Shown: positions 23,341 through 31,848, counted from the first letter of the stretch. The stretch is DNA of 64,000 nt from Phytomonospora sp040655735 (GCF_040655735.1 NZ_JBFAKK010000007.1:62001-126000), one strand, 5' to 3'. Notes: generated by a model not told the origin, from the letters alone. Made by a program: numbers and translations.

Positions 23341-24762
23341 ATGGCCCACACCTCTACCCGCTGGAGACGGTCACTCGCCGTCGCCGCGATCCTCACCGCC
23401 ACCGGCGCCGCGGTTCTCGCCGCCGTCGCACCCGCCAACGCCGGCACGACCCTCCCGATCACCAACGGCGAGACCACCTGGGGCGTCAAGGAGACCTTCC
23501 GCAAGTACGTCGTCGGACCGATCGGCCACGGCCGGATCACCGTCTCCGACGGCGCCCGCTCCTACGACGACGGCACCTACGGGTTCACCGGCGGGACCGG
23601 GACCTACGACCTGTCCACCCACAGCCTCACCGCCGCCTTCGAGGGCAAGGTGACCTTCCAGGCGCACAAGTCCGGTGAGGTCTGGGCGCTGGACATGTCG
23701 ATCAGCCAGGTCCGCGTCACCACCGACAACCCGGGCAAGACCGGCAAGGTCATCGCCGACGTCAGCTCCAAGGACATGGCCACCGGCGAGGTCCGCCTCT
23801 ACGACGACGTGGAACTCGCCACCCTCGACCTGACCGGCATCGCCCCCGAGCAGGACAACCTCGGCTACACCTGGCTGCGCGCGATCCCCGCCGAGCTCAC
23901 CGAGGCCGGCGCGCCCGCCTTCGGCGGCTTCTACGCCGCCGGCAGCGCCCTCGACCCGGTCACCGTCAAGGTCAAGGCCGAGGCGCCCGACCCCGAGCCG
24001 TCCTCGACCTCGGCGTCCCCGTCCAGCCCCGCGCCGACCGGTCCGAGCGGCACGCCCACCACCGACCCGGCCACCACCGACCCCGCGGGCCCGGCCGACG
24101 TCGTCGACGGCACCCTCGACTGGGGCGTCAAGGAGTCCTTCCGCAAGTACATCGTCGGCCCGATCGCCAAGGGCGAGGTCGAACTGTCCGACGGTGCCAC
24201 CGACAACGGTGACGGCTACCGCTTCGGTGCCGCCACCGGCGTCTACGACGCCGAGAAGGGGGTGCTGACCGCCGCCTACCAGGGGACCGTCCACTTCCTC
24301 GGTCACGAGAGCGGCGGCCACTACGAGCTCGACCTGACCTTCACCGACCTCAACCTCAAGGTCACCGGCGACGAGGGCACCCTCTACGTCGGCGAGACCG
24401 CCCTGGCGACCTTCACCGCCGAGGTCGCGGTCGACGACGGCGTCATCGCCCTCAACGGCGTCCCGACCACGCTGACCGCCGACGGCGCGGCCTTCTTCGG
24501 CGGCTTCTACGAGGCCGGCGCCGAACTCGACCCGCTGACCACCGCGATCGCCCTCGACGACGACGCTCAGCTTCCCGGCCCGGGCGGCACCGACACGACC
24601 GGCCCCGGCGCCGGTGGCGGCGGTCCCTCGGTCTCACTGCCCCTGACCGGCGCCTCGCTGACCGGCTTCGCCGCCGCAGGCGCGGCCCTGATCGCCGCGG
24701 GCGGTGCGGCCCTGTTCTTCGCCGCCAAGCGCCGCCGCGCGGCCGCCGGCACGGTGGTCTGA
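23341..24762 (+). CDS. HtaA-domain protein with LPLTG wall-sorting signal
   Basis: 473 residues. Signal peptide ~1-34 (ending ANAG). HtaA domain 1 (~43-210: TTWGVKETFRKYVVGPIGHG) and domain 2 (~258-420: LDWGVKESFRKYIVGPIAKG) flank a Pro/Ser/Thr linker (~220-255). The C-terminus has LPLTG at 433-437, a hydrophobic span and KRRR at 463-466, the full sorting signal for sortase attachment to peptidoglycan. It would capture heme farther out than its membrane-anchored neighbour, nine bases upstream in the same operon. Domain 1 lacks the Lys of IAKG (GHG instead). No sortase gene is in the window. Confidence 0.9.
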   Translation: MAHTSTRWRRSLAVAAILTATGAAVLAAVAPANAGTTLPITNGETTWGVKETFRKYVVGPIGHGRITVSDGARSYDDGTYGFTGGTGTYDLSTHSLTAAFEGKVTFQAHKSGEVWALDMSISQVRVTTDNPGKTGKVIADVSSKDMATGEVRLYDDVELATLDLTGIAPEQDNLGYTWLRAIPAELTEAGAPAFGGFYAAGSALDPVTVKVKAEAPDPEPSSTSASPSSPAPTGPSGTPTTDPATTDPAGPADVVDGTLDWGVKESFRKYIVGPIAKGEVELSDGATDNGDGYRFGAATGVYDAEKGVLTAAYQGTVHFLGHESGGHYELDLTFTDLNLKVTGDEGTLYVGETALATFTAEVAVDDGVIALNGVPTTLTADGAAFFGGFYEAGAELDPLTTAIALDDDAQLPGPGGTDTTGPGAGGGGPSVSLPLTGASLTGFAAAGAALIAAGGAALFFAAKRRRAAAGTVV

Positions 24763-24868
24763 GGCGCGTCTCGATGATCGCGTCGTGATGTCCGCAGTCG
24801 CCTGATCGCGCATCGCGCTGAGTCGACGCGTGCTGAGTCGCCTCGCGCTGTGCCGTCGGGCCGAGCGG

Positions 24869-24905
24869 ACGGCCGTCGCCGGATCCCGGATCCGGCGACG
24901 GCCGT
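24869..24905. terminator. 18-bp perfect hairpin between convergent genes
   Basis: ACGGCCGTCGCCGGATCC (24869-24886) and its exact complement (24888-24905) are separated by one base. It lies between the end of the HtaA operon and the convergent gene at 24931. No T-run is present on either side. Confidence 0.65.
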
Positions 24906-24930
24906 GAACCCGTCTATCTCGCGAGCCGGG

Positions 24931-25254
24931 TCACGACGAATCGGTGAACGAGACCGGCTTGCCCGTGGCCTGGGCGTAGGCGATCTCCCTGCTCGTGGAC
25001 TCGCCGATGTACCCGCCCGGGTTGACGACCAGGACACGGTCGGCCAGGTCGATCTTGCGCAGGTGGAGGGCGCCCAGCGCGGTCTTCTGCTCGTCGGTGA
25101 TCGACGCGTCCGCTTCGCGATCCCCGGCGCTTGGGAAGACGCCGGGAGCCACGACGATGACGCCCGCGAAGGTCAGTTCGCGGTTCGCCGCGTTCATCTC
25201 GTCGGCGAACCGGACGGAGCCGCAGATGCAGACGATCTCAGGTCGGTCGGGCAC
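24931..25254 (-). CDS. nucleoside 2-deoxyribosyltransferase-like protein
   Basis: 107 residues. IVCICGSVRFADEMNAANRE at the start, VVAPGVFPSAG, LHLRKIDLADRVLVVNPGGY and IGESTSREIAYAQATGKPVS match short actinobacterial and phage proteins of the Rossmann-like nucleoside 2-deoxyribosyltransferase/DUF4406 group. IGESTSREI carries the Ser and Glu that bind the ribosyl moiety in the family. Whether it works on nucleosides is unknown. Confidence 0.75.
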   Translation of the reverse strand: MPDRPEIVCICGSVRFADEMNAANRELTFAGVIVVAPGVFPSAGDREADASITDEQKTALGALHLRKIDLADRVLVVNPGGYIGESTSREIAYAQATGKPVSFTDSS

Positions 25255-25274
25255 GGCTTCGGTCCTTCGGGTCG

Positions 25275-25310
25275 AAAAAGGCGGCCCATCTCATCGGGAG
25301 ACGGGCCGCC
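25275..25310 (-). terminator. rho-independent terminator of the CGNR gene
   Basis: On the minus strand GGCGGCCCGTCTC pairs with GAGATGGGCCGCC around a short loop and is followed by TTTTT (25279-25275). This is one of the clearest intrinsic terminators in the window. Confidence 0.88.
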
Positions 25311-25327
25311 ATCGTAGTGGTGAGGGG

Positions 25328-25861
25328 TCAGGTGGCCGCCCCCGCGACCTCCTTCTTGCGAGCGCGATGCGCCGCGACGTGCGAACGGGTCGCGCAGCGT
25401 TCGGAGCAGAACCGGCGGCAGCAGTTCGAGGAGGTGTCCAGGAACACCTTCGAACAGCGTTCGTCGGCGCAGATGCCGAAACGGGCGCTCCCGTAGTTGC
25501 ACAGCCACACCGACAGGCCCCAGGCCGCGCCCGCGAGGTATTCCGAGGCGACGGTCGCGCCTCTCCCGGAGACGTGCATGTGCCAGTCGTTGTTGGGGTG
25601 GCCCGAGATTCGCGGCTGGACCGGGTAGGCCTCCAGCAGCGTGTTCAGAATCTCGACCGCGGCCTCGTCGTCCCCCGCGGATCCGCGTTCGAAGACGTCC
25701 CTGAGTTTCTTCCGGGCTCGCCGGAAGGTCGCCAGGTCGCGTTCGGTGACCCGGGTCCGCATGTATTCGCGCTCGGCGAACATGTCCTGAAGTGCTTCCA
25801 TGTCGGACAGGTCGTTATTGACCAGGTCCGCGGCGGTCTGCGCGTAAGCGTCGAAGTCCAC
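25328..25861 (-). CDS. CGNR zinc-finger protein (ABATE domain)
   Basis: 177 residues. The N-terminal ~125 residues form a helical ABATE-like domain (DAYAQTAADLVNNDLSD). A C-terminal zinc finger reads CADERCSKVFLDTSSN, CCRRFCSERC, ATRSHVAAHRARK. The four finger cysteines are spaced C-x4-C and C-x3-C, and the usual CGNR box is CATR here. Members are probable transcription regulators. The GTG at 25861 was chosen because TACCGT (complement of 25868-25873) lies six bases before it; a TTG at 25879 would add six residues. Confidence 0.85.
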   Translation of the reverse strand: MDFDAYAQTAADLVNNDLSDMEALQDMFAEREYMRTRVTERDLATFRRARKKLRDVFERGSAGDDEAAVEILNTLLEAYPVQPRISGHPNNDWHMHVSGRGATVASEYLAGAAWGLSVWLCNYGSARFGICADERCSKVFLDTSSNCCRRFCSERCATRSHVAAHRARKKEVAGAAT

Positions 25862-25968
25862 CACACAACGGTAGGGCAAGATGGCCGAAGTAACCAGTAC
25901 AACACCACTGGCCCCTTACTGGCATGCCGATCTCGCCGGATCTGTCCAGGGCGGTTACTCTCGGCCTC

Positions 25969-26889
25969 ATGTTGCGTTCGGTAATCCTCGCCGCGGCCCG
26001 TAACAAATGGGTCGAGCGGCGGGTGGAGACGACACCCATCTCCCGCGGGCTCGTGCGGCGGTTCGTGGCCGGCACCACGACAGACGACGCCGTGCGCACC
26101 ACGCAGCAGCTGGCCGACGACGGCCTGCTGATCAGCCTCGACTATCTCGGCGAGGACACCTTCAACGCCGGGCAGGCCGAGGCCACCAAGGACGAGTACC
26201 TGCGCCTGCTGACGGCCCTGCACAAGGCCAAGCTCACCGAGGCGGCCGAGGTCAGCGTGAAGCTGACCGCGCTGGGGCTCCTCTTCGATCCCGAGGGCGC
26301 CTACGCCAACGCCAAGGAGATCTGCGACGCGGCCGCCGACGCGGGCACGACCGTCACCGTCGACATGGAGGACCACACGGTCACCGACTCGACGCTCGAC
26401 ATCGTCAACCGCCTGCGCGCCGACCACGCCAAGACCGGCGCGGTGCTCCAGTCGTACCTGCGCCGCACCGAGGCCGACTGCAAGGAGTTCTCCGGCCCCG
26501 GCTCGCGCGTGCGCCTGTGCAAGGGCGCCTACAAGGAGCCCGAGTCGGTCGCCTACCAGGCGCGTCTCGACGTCGACCGGTCCTACGTGCGCTGCATCAA
26601 CGCCCTCATGAACGGCCAGGGCTACCCGATGCTCGCCACGCACGACCCGCGGCTCATCGAGATCGGCCTCGACCGGGCGAAGTGGTTCGACCGCTCGCCC
26701 GACACCTACGAGTTCCAGATGCTCTTCGGCATCCGGCCCAACGAGCAGAAGCGCCTGGCGGGCGAGGGCCACCGCGTCCGCGTCTACGTGCCCTACGGCG
26801 ACGAGTGGTACGGGTACCTGATGCGCAGGCTCGCCGAGCGTCCCGCCAACGTCGGGTTCTTCCTCAAAGGCGTGACCGGCAAGAACTAG
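25969..26889 (+). CDS. proline dehydrogenase
   Basis: 306 residues, monofunctional FAD-dependent TIM-barrel enzyme that oxidises proline to pyrroline-5-carboxylate. Conserved elements are EVSVKLTALGL, TVTVDMEDHTVTDSTLDIVN, VLQSYLRRTEAD, RVRLCKGAYKEPESVAYQ, MLATHDPRLIE, YEFQMLFGIRPNEQ and VRVYVPYGDEWYGYLMRRL-AERPANVGFFLK. The last two hold the Arg pair that grips proline carboxylate. The ATG at 25969 follows TACTCT by seven bases, suggesting a leaderless message. The partner P5C dehydrogenase gene, often next to it, is not in the window. Confidence 0.93.
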   Translation: MLRSVILAAARNKWVERRVETTPISRGLVRRFVAGTTTDDAVRTTQQLADDGLLISLDYLGEDTFNAGQAEATKDEYLRLLTALHKAKLTEAAEVSVKLTALGLLFDPEGAYANAKEICDAAADAGTTVTVDMEDHTVTDSTLDIVNRLRADHAKTGAVLQSYLRRTEADCKEFSGPGSRVRLCKGAYKEPESVAYQARLDVDRSYVRCINALMNGQGYPMLATHDPRLIEIGLDRAKWFDRSPDTYEFQMLFGIRPNEQKRLAGEGHRVRVYVPYGDEWYGYLMRRLAERPANVGFFLKGVTGKN

Positions 26890-26903
26890 CAGGACATTCG
26901 TCG

Positions 26904-26931
26904 ACGGCCCCGGGTCCCCCGGGGCCGTTTT
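26904..26931 (+). terminator. rho-independent terminator
   Basis: ACGGCCCCGGG pairs with CCCGGGGCCGT across three bases, followed by TTT. It ends the proline dehydrogenase transcript. Confidence 0.82.
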
Positions 26932-26960
26932 CGTGTCCGGGAAGGTTTTTCCCGCGGGCG

Positions 26961-26989
26961 TGTCGGATCCGGCCGGCGGTGTTCGTAGT
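26961..26989 (+). promoter_or_regulatory. putative ECF42-type promoter
   Basis: TGTCGG (26961-26966), ATCCGGCCGG and then CGTAGT (26984-26989) with a 17-base spacer precede the YciI gene by about 50 bases. The minus-strand promoter region of the other YciI gene at 34300 has TGTCGA, the same ATCCGGCCGG and CGTAGT. TGTC in the -35 box agrees with what I recall for ECF42 target promoters, so each pair probably activates itself. Confidence 0.55.
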
Positions 26990-27038
26990 ACAGATGAGAG
27001 GCGGCCCGACAGGCGGCCACGTCACGAGTGGAGACGAA

Positions 27039-27371
27039 ATGGCGCACTACCTGATGTCCGTGCTCGACGGTCGGTCCAACTCCGGGACCCCGGAGGAGAT
27101 GATCGCGATCCGCGCCTTCAACGAGGGACTCCAGGCCAAGGGCCACTGGGTCTTCGCCGGCGGGCTCGCCGCGCCCGAGTCGGCCACCGTCGTCGACGGC
27201 AGGAACGCCGAACCGGTGTTCACCGACGGCCCCTACCTGGAGTCGAAGGAGTACGTCGCCGGTTTCTGGATCGTCGAGGCCGAAGACCTCGACGTGGCGC
27301 TGCGCCTGGCCGCCGAGGGCTCGAAGAACTGCAACCGGCGGGTCGAGCTGCGACCGATCATGACCGCATGA
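27039..27371 (+). CDS. YciI family (DGPF) protein
   Basis: 110 residues: MAHYLMSVLDGRSN, FNEGLQAKGHWVFAGGLAAP, VFTDGPYLESKEYVAGFWIV and LDVALRLAAEGSKN. TDGPY replaces the usual TDGPF. The longer open frame to the left is a shadow of the proline dehydrogenase gene. Its last codons overlap the sigma gene (ATGA at 27368-27371). Confidence 0.87.
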   Translation: MAHYLMSVLDGRSNSGTPEEMIAIRAFNEGLQAKGHWVFAGGLAAPESATVVDGRNAEPVFTDGPYLESKEYVAGFWIVEAEDLDVALRLAAEGSKNCNRRVELRPIMTA

Positions 27372-28585
27372 CCGACGCCGGCGCGGCGATCGCCCGGACC
27401 CACCGCGAGGAGTGGGCCCGGGTGGTCGCGGCGCTGACCAGGCGCTTCGGTGACCTCGACATCGCCGAGGAGATGACCGCCGAGGCCTTCGCCACCGCCG
27501 TCGAGCGCTGGCCGGCCGACGGCGTCCCCGCCAACCCCGGCGGGTGGATCACCACCACCGCCCACCGCAAGGCCCTCGACCGGATCCGCCGCGAGTCGAG
27601 GCGCGCCGACAAGCACAAGGAGGCGCTGATGCTGTCCGACACCCCCGAACCCCTCGGCGCCATCGACGACGACCGCCTCCGCCTGCTGTTCACCTGCTGC
27701 CACCCCGCCCTCGCCATGGAGTCCCGCATCGCGCTCACCCTGCGCATGGTCGGCGGGCTCACCGTGCCCGAGATCGCCCACGCCTTCCTCGTGCAGGAGA
27801 CCGCCATGGGCCAGCGGATCACCCGCGCGAAGGCGAAGATCAAGGCGGCGACGATCCCCTACCGCGTCCCCTCCCGCGAAGACCTCCCCGGCCGGGTCGA
27901 CGGCGTCCTCACCGTCCTCTACCTGATCTTCAACGAGGGCTATCTGCCCTCGGCCGCCGAGAAGGAGACCGTCCGCGCCGACCTCACCGCCGAGGCGATC
28001 CGCCTCACCCGGCTGGTCGCCGAGCTGATGCCCGACGACGGCGAGACCATCGGCCTGCTCGCGCTGATGCTCCTGACCGAGGCCCGCCGGCCCGCGCGCG
28101 TGTCGGCGAGCGGCGAACTGGTCACCCTCGACGAGCAGGACCGCGGCGCCTGGGACCGCGGGCTCATCGCCGAGGGACACGCCCTCGTCCGCGCCCGGCT
28201 CGCCTCCGGTCGGGCACCGGGCCGCTACCAGGTCCTCGCCGCGATCAACGCCGTCCACACCGACGCCCGCGACGTCCGCGACACCGACTGGACGCAGGTC
28301 GTCGCCCTCTATGACCAGCTCAGACGCCTCGACCCCTCGCCGATCGTGCGGCTCAACCGCGCCATCGCGCTCGCCGAACTCGACGGCCCGGAGGTCGCGC
28401 TCGCCGAGGTCGACGGCCTGCCGCTGGAGGGGTACCACGCCTTCCACGCCACCCGCGCCTTCCTGCTGCGCCGCTTGACCCGCAGTGAGGAGGCCAGGGC
28501 GGCCTACGACCGGGCGATCGAGCTGGCCGGCAACAGCGCCGAGAGGGCGTACCTGGTCCGTCGGCGCGACCAGCTGGGCCGATGA
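27368..28585 (+). CDS. ECF42-type RNA polymerase sigma factor (DUF6596)
   Basis: 405 residues, the normal length for the group. Region 2 is FGDLDIAEEMTAEAFATAVE with PANPGGWITTTAHRKALDRI. Region 4 is GGLTVPEIAHAFLVQETAMG then QRITRAKAKI. The C-terminal extension contains TVLYLIFNEGYLPSAA, DEQDRGAWDRGLI, SPIVRLNRAIALAELDGPEV and a final TPR-like EEARAAYDRAIELAGNSAER. The extension is needed for activity in studied ECF42 proteins; there is no anti-sigma gene. It is cotranscribed with YciI and serves as the in-window reference for the fusion at 11669. Confidence 0.92.
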   Translation: MTDAGAAIARTHREEWARVVAALTRRFGDLDIAEEMTAEAFATAVERWPADGVPANPGGWITTTAHRKALDRIRRESRRADKHKEALMLSDTPEPLGAIDDDRLRLLFTCCHPALAMESRIALTLRMVGGLTVPEIAHAFLVQETAMGQRITRAKAKIKAATIPYRVPSREDLPGRVDGVLTVLYLIFNEGYLPSAAEKETVRADLTAEAIRLTRLVAELMPDDGETIGLLALMLLTEARRPARVSASGELVTLDEQDRGAWDRGLIAEGHALVRARLASGRAPGRYQVLAAINAVHTDARDVRDTDWTQVVALYDQLRRLDPSPIVRLNRAIALAELDGPEVALAEVDGLPLEGYHAFHATRAFLLRRLTRSEEARAAYDRAIELAGNSAERAYLVRRRDQLGR

Positions 28586-28617
28586 GTGGCGGGCGTCACA
28601 TGATCGCCGAGTTGCTG

Positions 28618-28630
28618 TGACCTTAGGTCA
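28618..28630. promoter_or_regulatory. 13-bp palindrome upstream of the serine hydrolase
   Basis: TGACCT-T-AGGTCA is a perfect inverted repeat 19 bases before the ATG at 28649, directly upstream of the CGGAGG ribosome site. It could be an operator; no regulator can be named. Confidence 0.4.
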
Positions 28631-28648
28631 ACCTCGGAGGCTTGGCCC

Positions 28649-29743
28649 ATGACGAACAACGAGATCACCACCGCCACCGACCGCCCCGAACTGGACAAGC
28701 TCCTCCAGGAGATCGTCGACTCCGGCTTCACCGGCATGACGCTTCGCGTGAACGACGAGCACGGCGAATGGACGGGCAGCGCCGGACTCGCCGAGCTCGG
28801 CGGGACCACCCCGCCGCCCGTCGACGGCCACTTCCGCGCCGGCAGCAACACCAAGACCTTCACCGCGACCGTCGTGCTCCAGCTGGTCGCCGAGGGCAGG
28901 ATCGCGCTGGACGCCCCCGTCGTGGAGTACCTGCCCGGCCTGGCCCTCGACGAGCGGATCACCGTCCGGATGCTGCTCCAGCACACCAGCGGCGTCTTCA
29001 ACCACACCGGTGAGTACTACGAGGACGGCACCATCGTGCCCGGGGTCGTCTGGTCGGGCCGCGAATGGGTCGAGGACCGCTTCCGCGTGTACACACCCGA
29101 GGAGCTGGTCGAACTGGCGCTGTCGAAGCCGGTGCGCTTCGAGCCGGGCGCCGACTGGAGCTACGCCAACACCAACTACGTGCTGGCCAGGCTCGTCGTC
29201 GAGAAGGTCACCGGCCGCTCGCTGGCCGAGGAGCTGCGGCGGAGGATCATCGAGCCGCTCGGGCTGGAGGGCACGAGCATGCCCGACAGCACCTCCACCG
29301 AGGTCCCCGAGCCGCACGCGCACGCCTACTACCAGTACGCCGAGGACGCCGAGATCGTCGACGTGACCAGCCAGAACCCCTCGTGGGTCTCCACCGGCGG
29401 CGACATGATCTCGACCACCCGCGACCTGCACGTCTTCATCTCGGCCCTCCAGCGCGGTGAACTGCTGCCCGCCGAGCTGCTGACCGAGATGAACACGCCC
29501 GAGGCGAAGGTCGGCTACGGCCTGGGAGTGTTCGTGCAGGACGCCCCCGACGGCGGCGGGAAGATCATCACCCACAACGGCGGCATCTCCGGCCACGCCG
29601 GGCTCATGTACAGCACCCCCGACGGGCGCAAGACGATGACCGCGTCGCTCAACTACGTCGACGACCCCGCGCTGTCGAAGGCGGCGGCCTTCCAGGAGGC
29701 GACGCAGAAGCTGCTCAAGCTCGTCTTCGGTGGGGCGGTCTGA
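28649..29743 (+). CDS. serine hydrolase, beta-lactamase/DD-peptidase family
   Basis: 364 residues. Active-site motifs: S66-N-T-K69, Y172-A-N174 and H309-N-G311. The HxG version of the third motif is common in D-alanyl-D-alanine carboxypeptidase- and esterase-like members. VRMLLQHTSGVFNHTGEYY and FEPGADWSYANTNYVLARLV are standard family segments. No signal peptide is seen, so a cytoplasmic esterase or peptidase is as likely as a wall enzyme. It ends before a GC-rich hairpin. Confidence 0.87.
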   Translation: MTNNEITTATDRPELDKLLQEIVDSGFTGMTLRVNDEHGEWTGSAGLAELGGTTPPPVDGHFRAGSNTKTFTATVVLQLVAEGRIALDAPVVEYLPGLALDERITVRMLLQHTSGVFNHTGEYYEDGTIVPGVVWSGREWVEDRFRVYTPEELVELALSKPVRFEPGADWSYANTNYVLARLVVEKVTGRSLAEELRRRIIEPLGLEGTSMPDSTSTEVPEPHAHAYYQYAEDAEIVDVTSQNPSWVSTGGDMISTTRDLHVFISALQRGELLPAELLTEMNTPEAKVGYGLGVFVQDAPDGGGKIITHNGGISGHAGLMYSTPDGRKTMTASLNYVDDPALSKAAAFQEATQKLLKLVFGGAV

Positions 29744-29759
29744 CCTTGGGAACGCTTCA

Positions 29760-29792
29760 GGCCGCGCCGGGCTCACCGAGTCCGGCGCGGCC
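29760..29792 (+). terminator. GC-rich hairpin terminator
   Basis: GGCCGCGCCGG (29760-29770) and CCGGCGCGGCC (29782-29792) form an 11-pair stem with an 11-base loop after the hydrolase stop. No T-run. Confidence 0.6.
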
Positions 29793-29853
29793 GCGCGTTA
29801 GCCTCGACCCGCGCGTCCGGGCGGGCGCGGGAGTCGGAAGGAGCGGCGGGGGC

Positions 29854-30627
29854 ATGTCGAGTGAGTTGACGATCAGCCAGGCGGCGGCCTTCGCCGGCGT
29901 GACGATCAAGACCGTGCGGCACTACCACCGGCTCGGGCTGGTCGGCGAGCCCATCCGCGACAGTTCCGGCTACCGGCGCTACGGGTCGGCCGAGCTGCTG
30001 CGGCTGGTGCAGGTGCGCACGCTCGCCGAGGCCGGCGTGCCGCTGGCCGAGGTCGGCGCCATGCTCGACGCCGACCCCGAGACCTTCGCCGCCGACGTCG
30101 CCGACGTGAAGGCCCGGCTTACCGAGCGGATCGCCGAACTCGCCGAACGCCGCGACATGCTCGACAGGCTCGCCACGGGAAACCGGCTCCTGCTGTCCGA
30201 CCACGCCGCGCGGCTGCTGGACCGCATCGCCGCGCTCGGCTTCCCCGAGGGCTTCGTCGACACCAGCCGCGACGGCCTCATCCTGGCCAAGGCGCTGCTG
30301 CCGGACTTCGAGGGGTACCTCGCGCAGGTCGAGCGCTCTCTCGACGACGAGGAGTACACCGACCTGCTCAAACGCAGCTGGGAGGCCAGCGCCTGGGAGC
30401 CCTATGACCCGCGGGTCGCCGAACTCGCCGAGGCCATGGCCGACTACCAGCTGAGTCACCCCGACGTCCCGGGCATCGCCAACACCATGCAGGGCGCCGC
30501 CGACTCCGCCGCCAGGTCCGGCGTGATCGACGACTACAAGGGCGAGATCGCGCCGGCCGTCGCGCGGCTGTCGGCGCTGGTGGAGGCGCGGTTGCGGAGG
30601 GCTGGGGGCGGCGCTGGTCCGGCGTGA
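29854..30627 (+). CDS. MerR family transcriptional regulator
   Basis: 257 residues. MerR winged helix at ~5-70: LTISQAAAFAGVTIKTVRHY, HRLGLVGEP, SGYRRYGSAELLRLVQVRTL, then a dimerisation coiled coil (VADVKARLTERIAELAERRD). The 140-residue C-terminal domain (LLPDFEGYLAQVERSLDDEE) has no metal-binding cysteines and may sense an organic ligand. GGAAGGAG (29836-29843) supports the ATG. The next gene begins inside its stop codon, so the two are one operon. Confidence 0.88.
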   Translation: MSSELTISQAAAFAGVTIKTVRHYHRLGLVGEPIRDSSGYRRYGSAELLRLVQVRTLAEAGVPLAEVGAMLDADPETFAADVADVKARLTERIAELAERRDMLDRLATGNRLLLSDHAARLLDRIAALGFPEGFVDTSRDGLILAKALLPDFEGYLAQVERSLDDEEYTDLLKRSWEASAWEPYDPRVAELAEAMADYQLSHPDVPGIANTMQGAADSAARSGVIDDYKGEIAPAVARLSALVEARLRRAGGGAGPA

Positions 30628-31235
30628 CCGTGCCCGCCGTGCTCGACGCCAACTTCGCCGACCCGCACGCCCGGCCCGCCCAGCTGGTGAACGCCTTCTG
30701 CGGTCTCTACGTGCCGATCCACCCCGACGCCGCCATCGCCGCCGCAGCCCTGCGCGCCGACCCCGCACGCGTCCGGGCGGTCGGCAGGTGGCTGGTCCGC
30801 CGGTTGTGCGGGGCCGGGGACGTCACCGGCCCGGAGAGGTCGTGGCTGCTGCGCCGCTCCTGCGATCCCGGACTGGACGGCTATTACGCGGGGAAGGTCG
30901 CGGTCGCCGCGAACCTGCACGACGCGATCACCGCGCCCGACGCCGATGACGAGCTGGTCGACCACACCGGCCGGCTGCTGCGCAGCATGCTGGGCTGCTC
31001 GGGAATGGGCCTGACGCCGGCGGAGTACCCGCCCGCGCCGCAGGTCGTGGAGGCCCATGCGCGCCACCTCGCGCGGCAGAAGCCGTCGGCGGAGCGTTTC
31101 GCCGTGGCGGCCGCCCTCGCCGACCGCCTCGCCGACCTCGCCGAGCACGCGTCCCGGCTGGCGTCCCTCTACCTCGCGGTGCTCGACCGCGAGGACTGGC
31201 GCCCCCTTGCCCCCCAACCCATCCCCGCCGGATGA
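30624..31235 (+). CDS. hypothetical protein in the MerR operon
   Basis: 203 residues, mostly helical and soluble, with no family I recognise. Visible segments are ARPAQLVNAFCGLYVPIHPD, WLVRRLCGAGDVTGPERSWL, AGKVAVAANLHDAITAPDAD, GCSGMGLTPAEYPPAPQVVE and a helical end with LADLAEHASRLASLYLAVLD. The GTG at 30624 overlaps the MerR stop by four bases, so the protein is made together with the regulator. Confidence 0.65.
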   Translation: MTVPAVLDANFADPHARPAQLVNAFCGLYVPIHPDAAIAAAALRADPARVRAVGRWLVRRLCGAGDVTGPERSWLLRRSCDPGLDGYYAGKVAVAANLHDAITAPDADDELVDHTGRLLRSMLGCSGMGLTPAEYPPAPQVVEAHARHLARQKPSAERFAVAAALADRLADLAEHASRLASLYLAVLDREDWRPLAPQPIPAG

Positions 31236-31242
31236 TCTTCCC

Positions 31243-31848
31243 ATGCCCCGACCCCGCCTCCGCCCCTATCGCGCCGCCGACGAGCCCGCCCTCCGCGACA
31301 TCTGCGTCCGCACCGCCCACCTCGGCGGCGACGCCCGCCCGCACTACCGCGACCCGGCGGTCCTCCCCGAGATCTTCGCCGTCCCCTACGCGCGCCTCGA
31401 CCCGTCGCTCGCCTTCGTGATCGACGACGGCGAGCGCGCGGTCGGCTACATCCTCGGGACGGCCGACACGGCCCGCTTCGTCCGGCGTTTCCGCGACGAG
31501 TGGCTCCCGTCCGTCGCCGACCGCTACCCGGCGCCGGCCACGACCGACACTCCCGACGACGTCATGCGCCACCTGCTGCACACACCCGAGCGCATGCTCG
31601 CCCCGGAACTCGCGCCCTACCCCGCCCATCTGCACATCGATCTCCTTCCGGAGCACCAGCGCTCCGGGCACGGCCGCGAGCTGATCGAGGCCTTCGTCGG
31701 CGCGCTCAAGGCGGCGGGCGTGCCGGGCGTCCACCTCGGCATGGTCACCGAGAACACCCCCGCCCGCGCGTTCTACGACCGGGTCGGCTTCCACGAGATC
31801 GCCGTCGCCGACGCCGGGCCGCTCACGTTTCTGGGGATGCGGTGGTGA
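31243..31848 (+). CDS. GNAT family N-acetyltransferase
   Basis: 201 residues. The acyl-CoA pocket motif A is LHIDLLPEHQRSGHGRELIE (QRSGHGRELI matching Q/RxxGxG/A), and ENTPARAFYDRVGFHEIAV is motif B. It resembles the O-GlcNAcase-associated acetyltransferase-like group that has a long insert (FVRRFRDEWLPSVADRYPAP). The substrate is unknown. It begins eight bases after the upstream gene. Confidence 0.87.
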   Translation: MPRPRLRPYRAADEPALRDICVRTAHLGGDARPHYRDPAVLPEIFAVPYARLDPSLAFVIDDGERAVGYILGTADTARFVRRFRDEWLPSVADRYPAPATTDTPDDVMRHLLHTPERMLAPELAPYPAHLHIDLLPEHQRSGHGRELIEAFVGALKAAGVPGVHLGMVTENTPARAFYDRVGFHEIAVADAGPLTFLGMRW

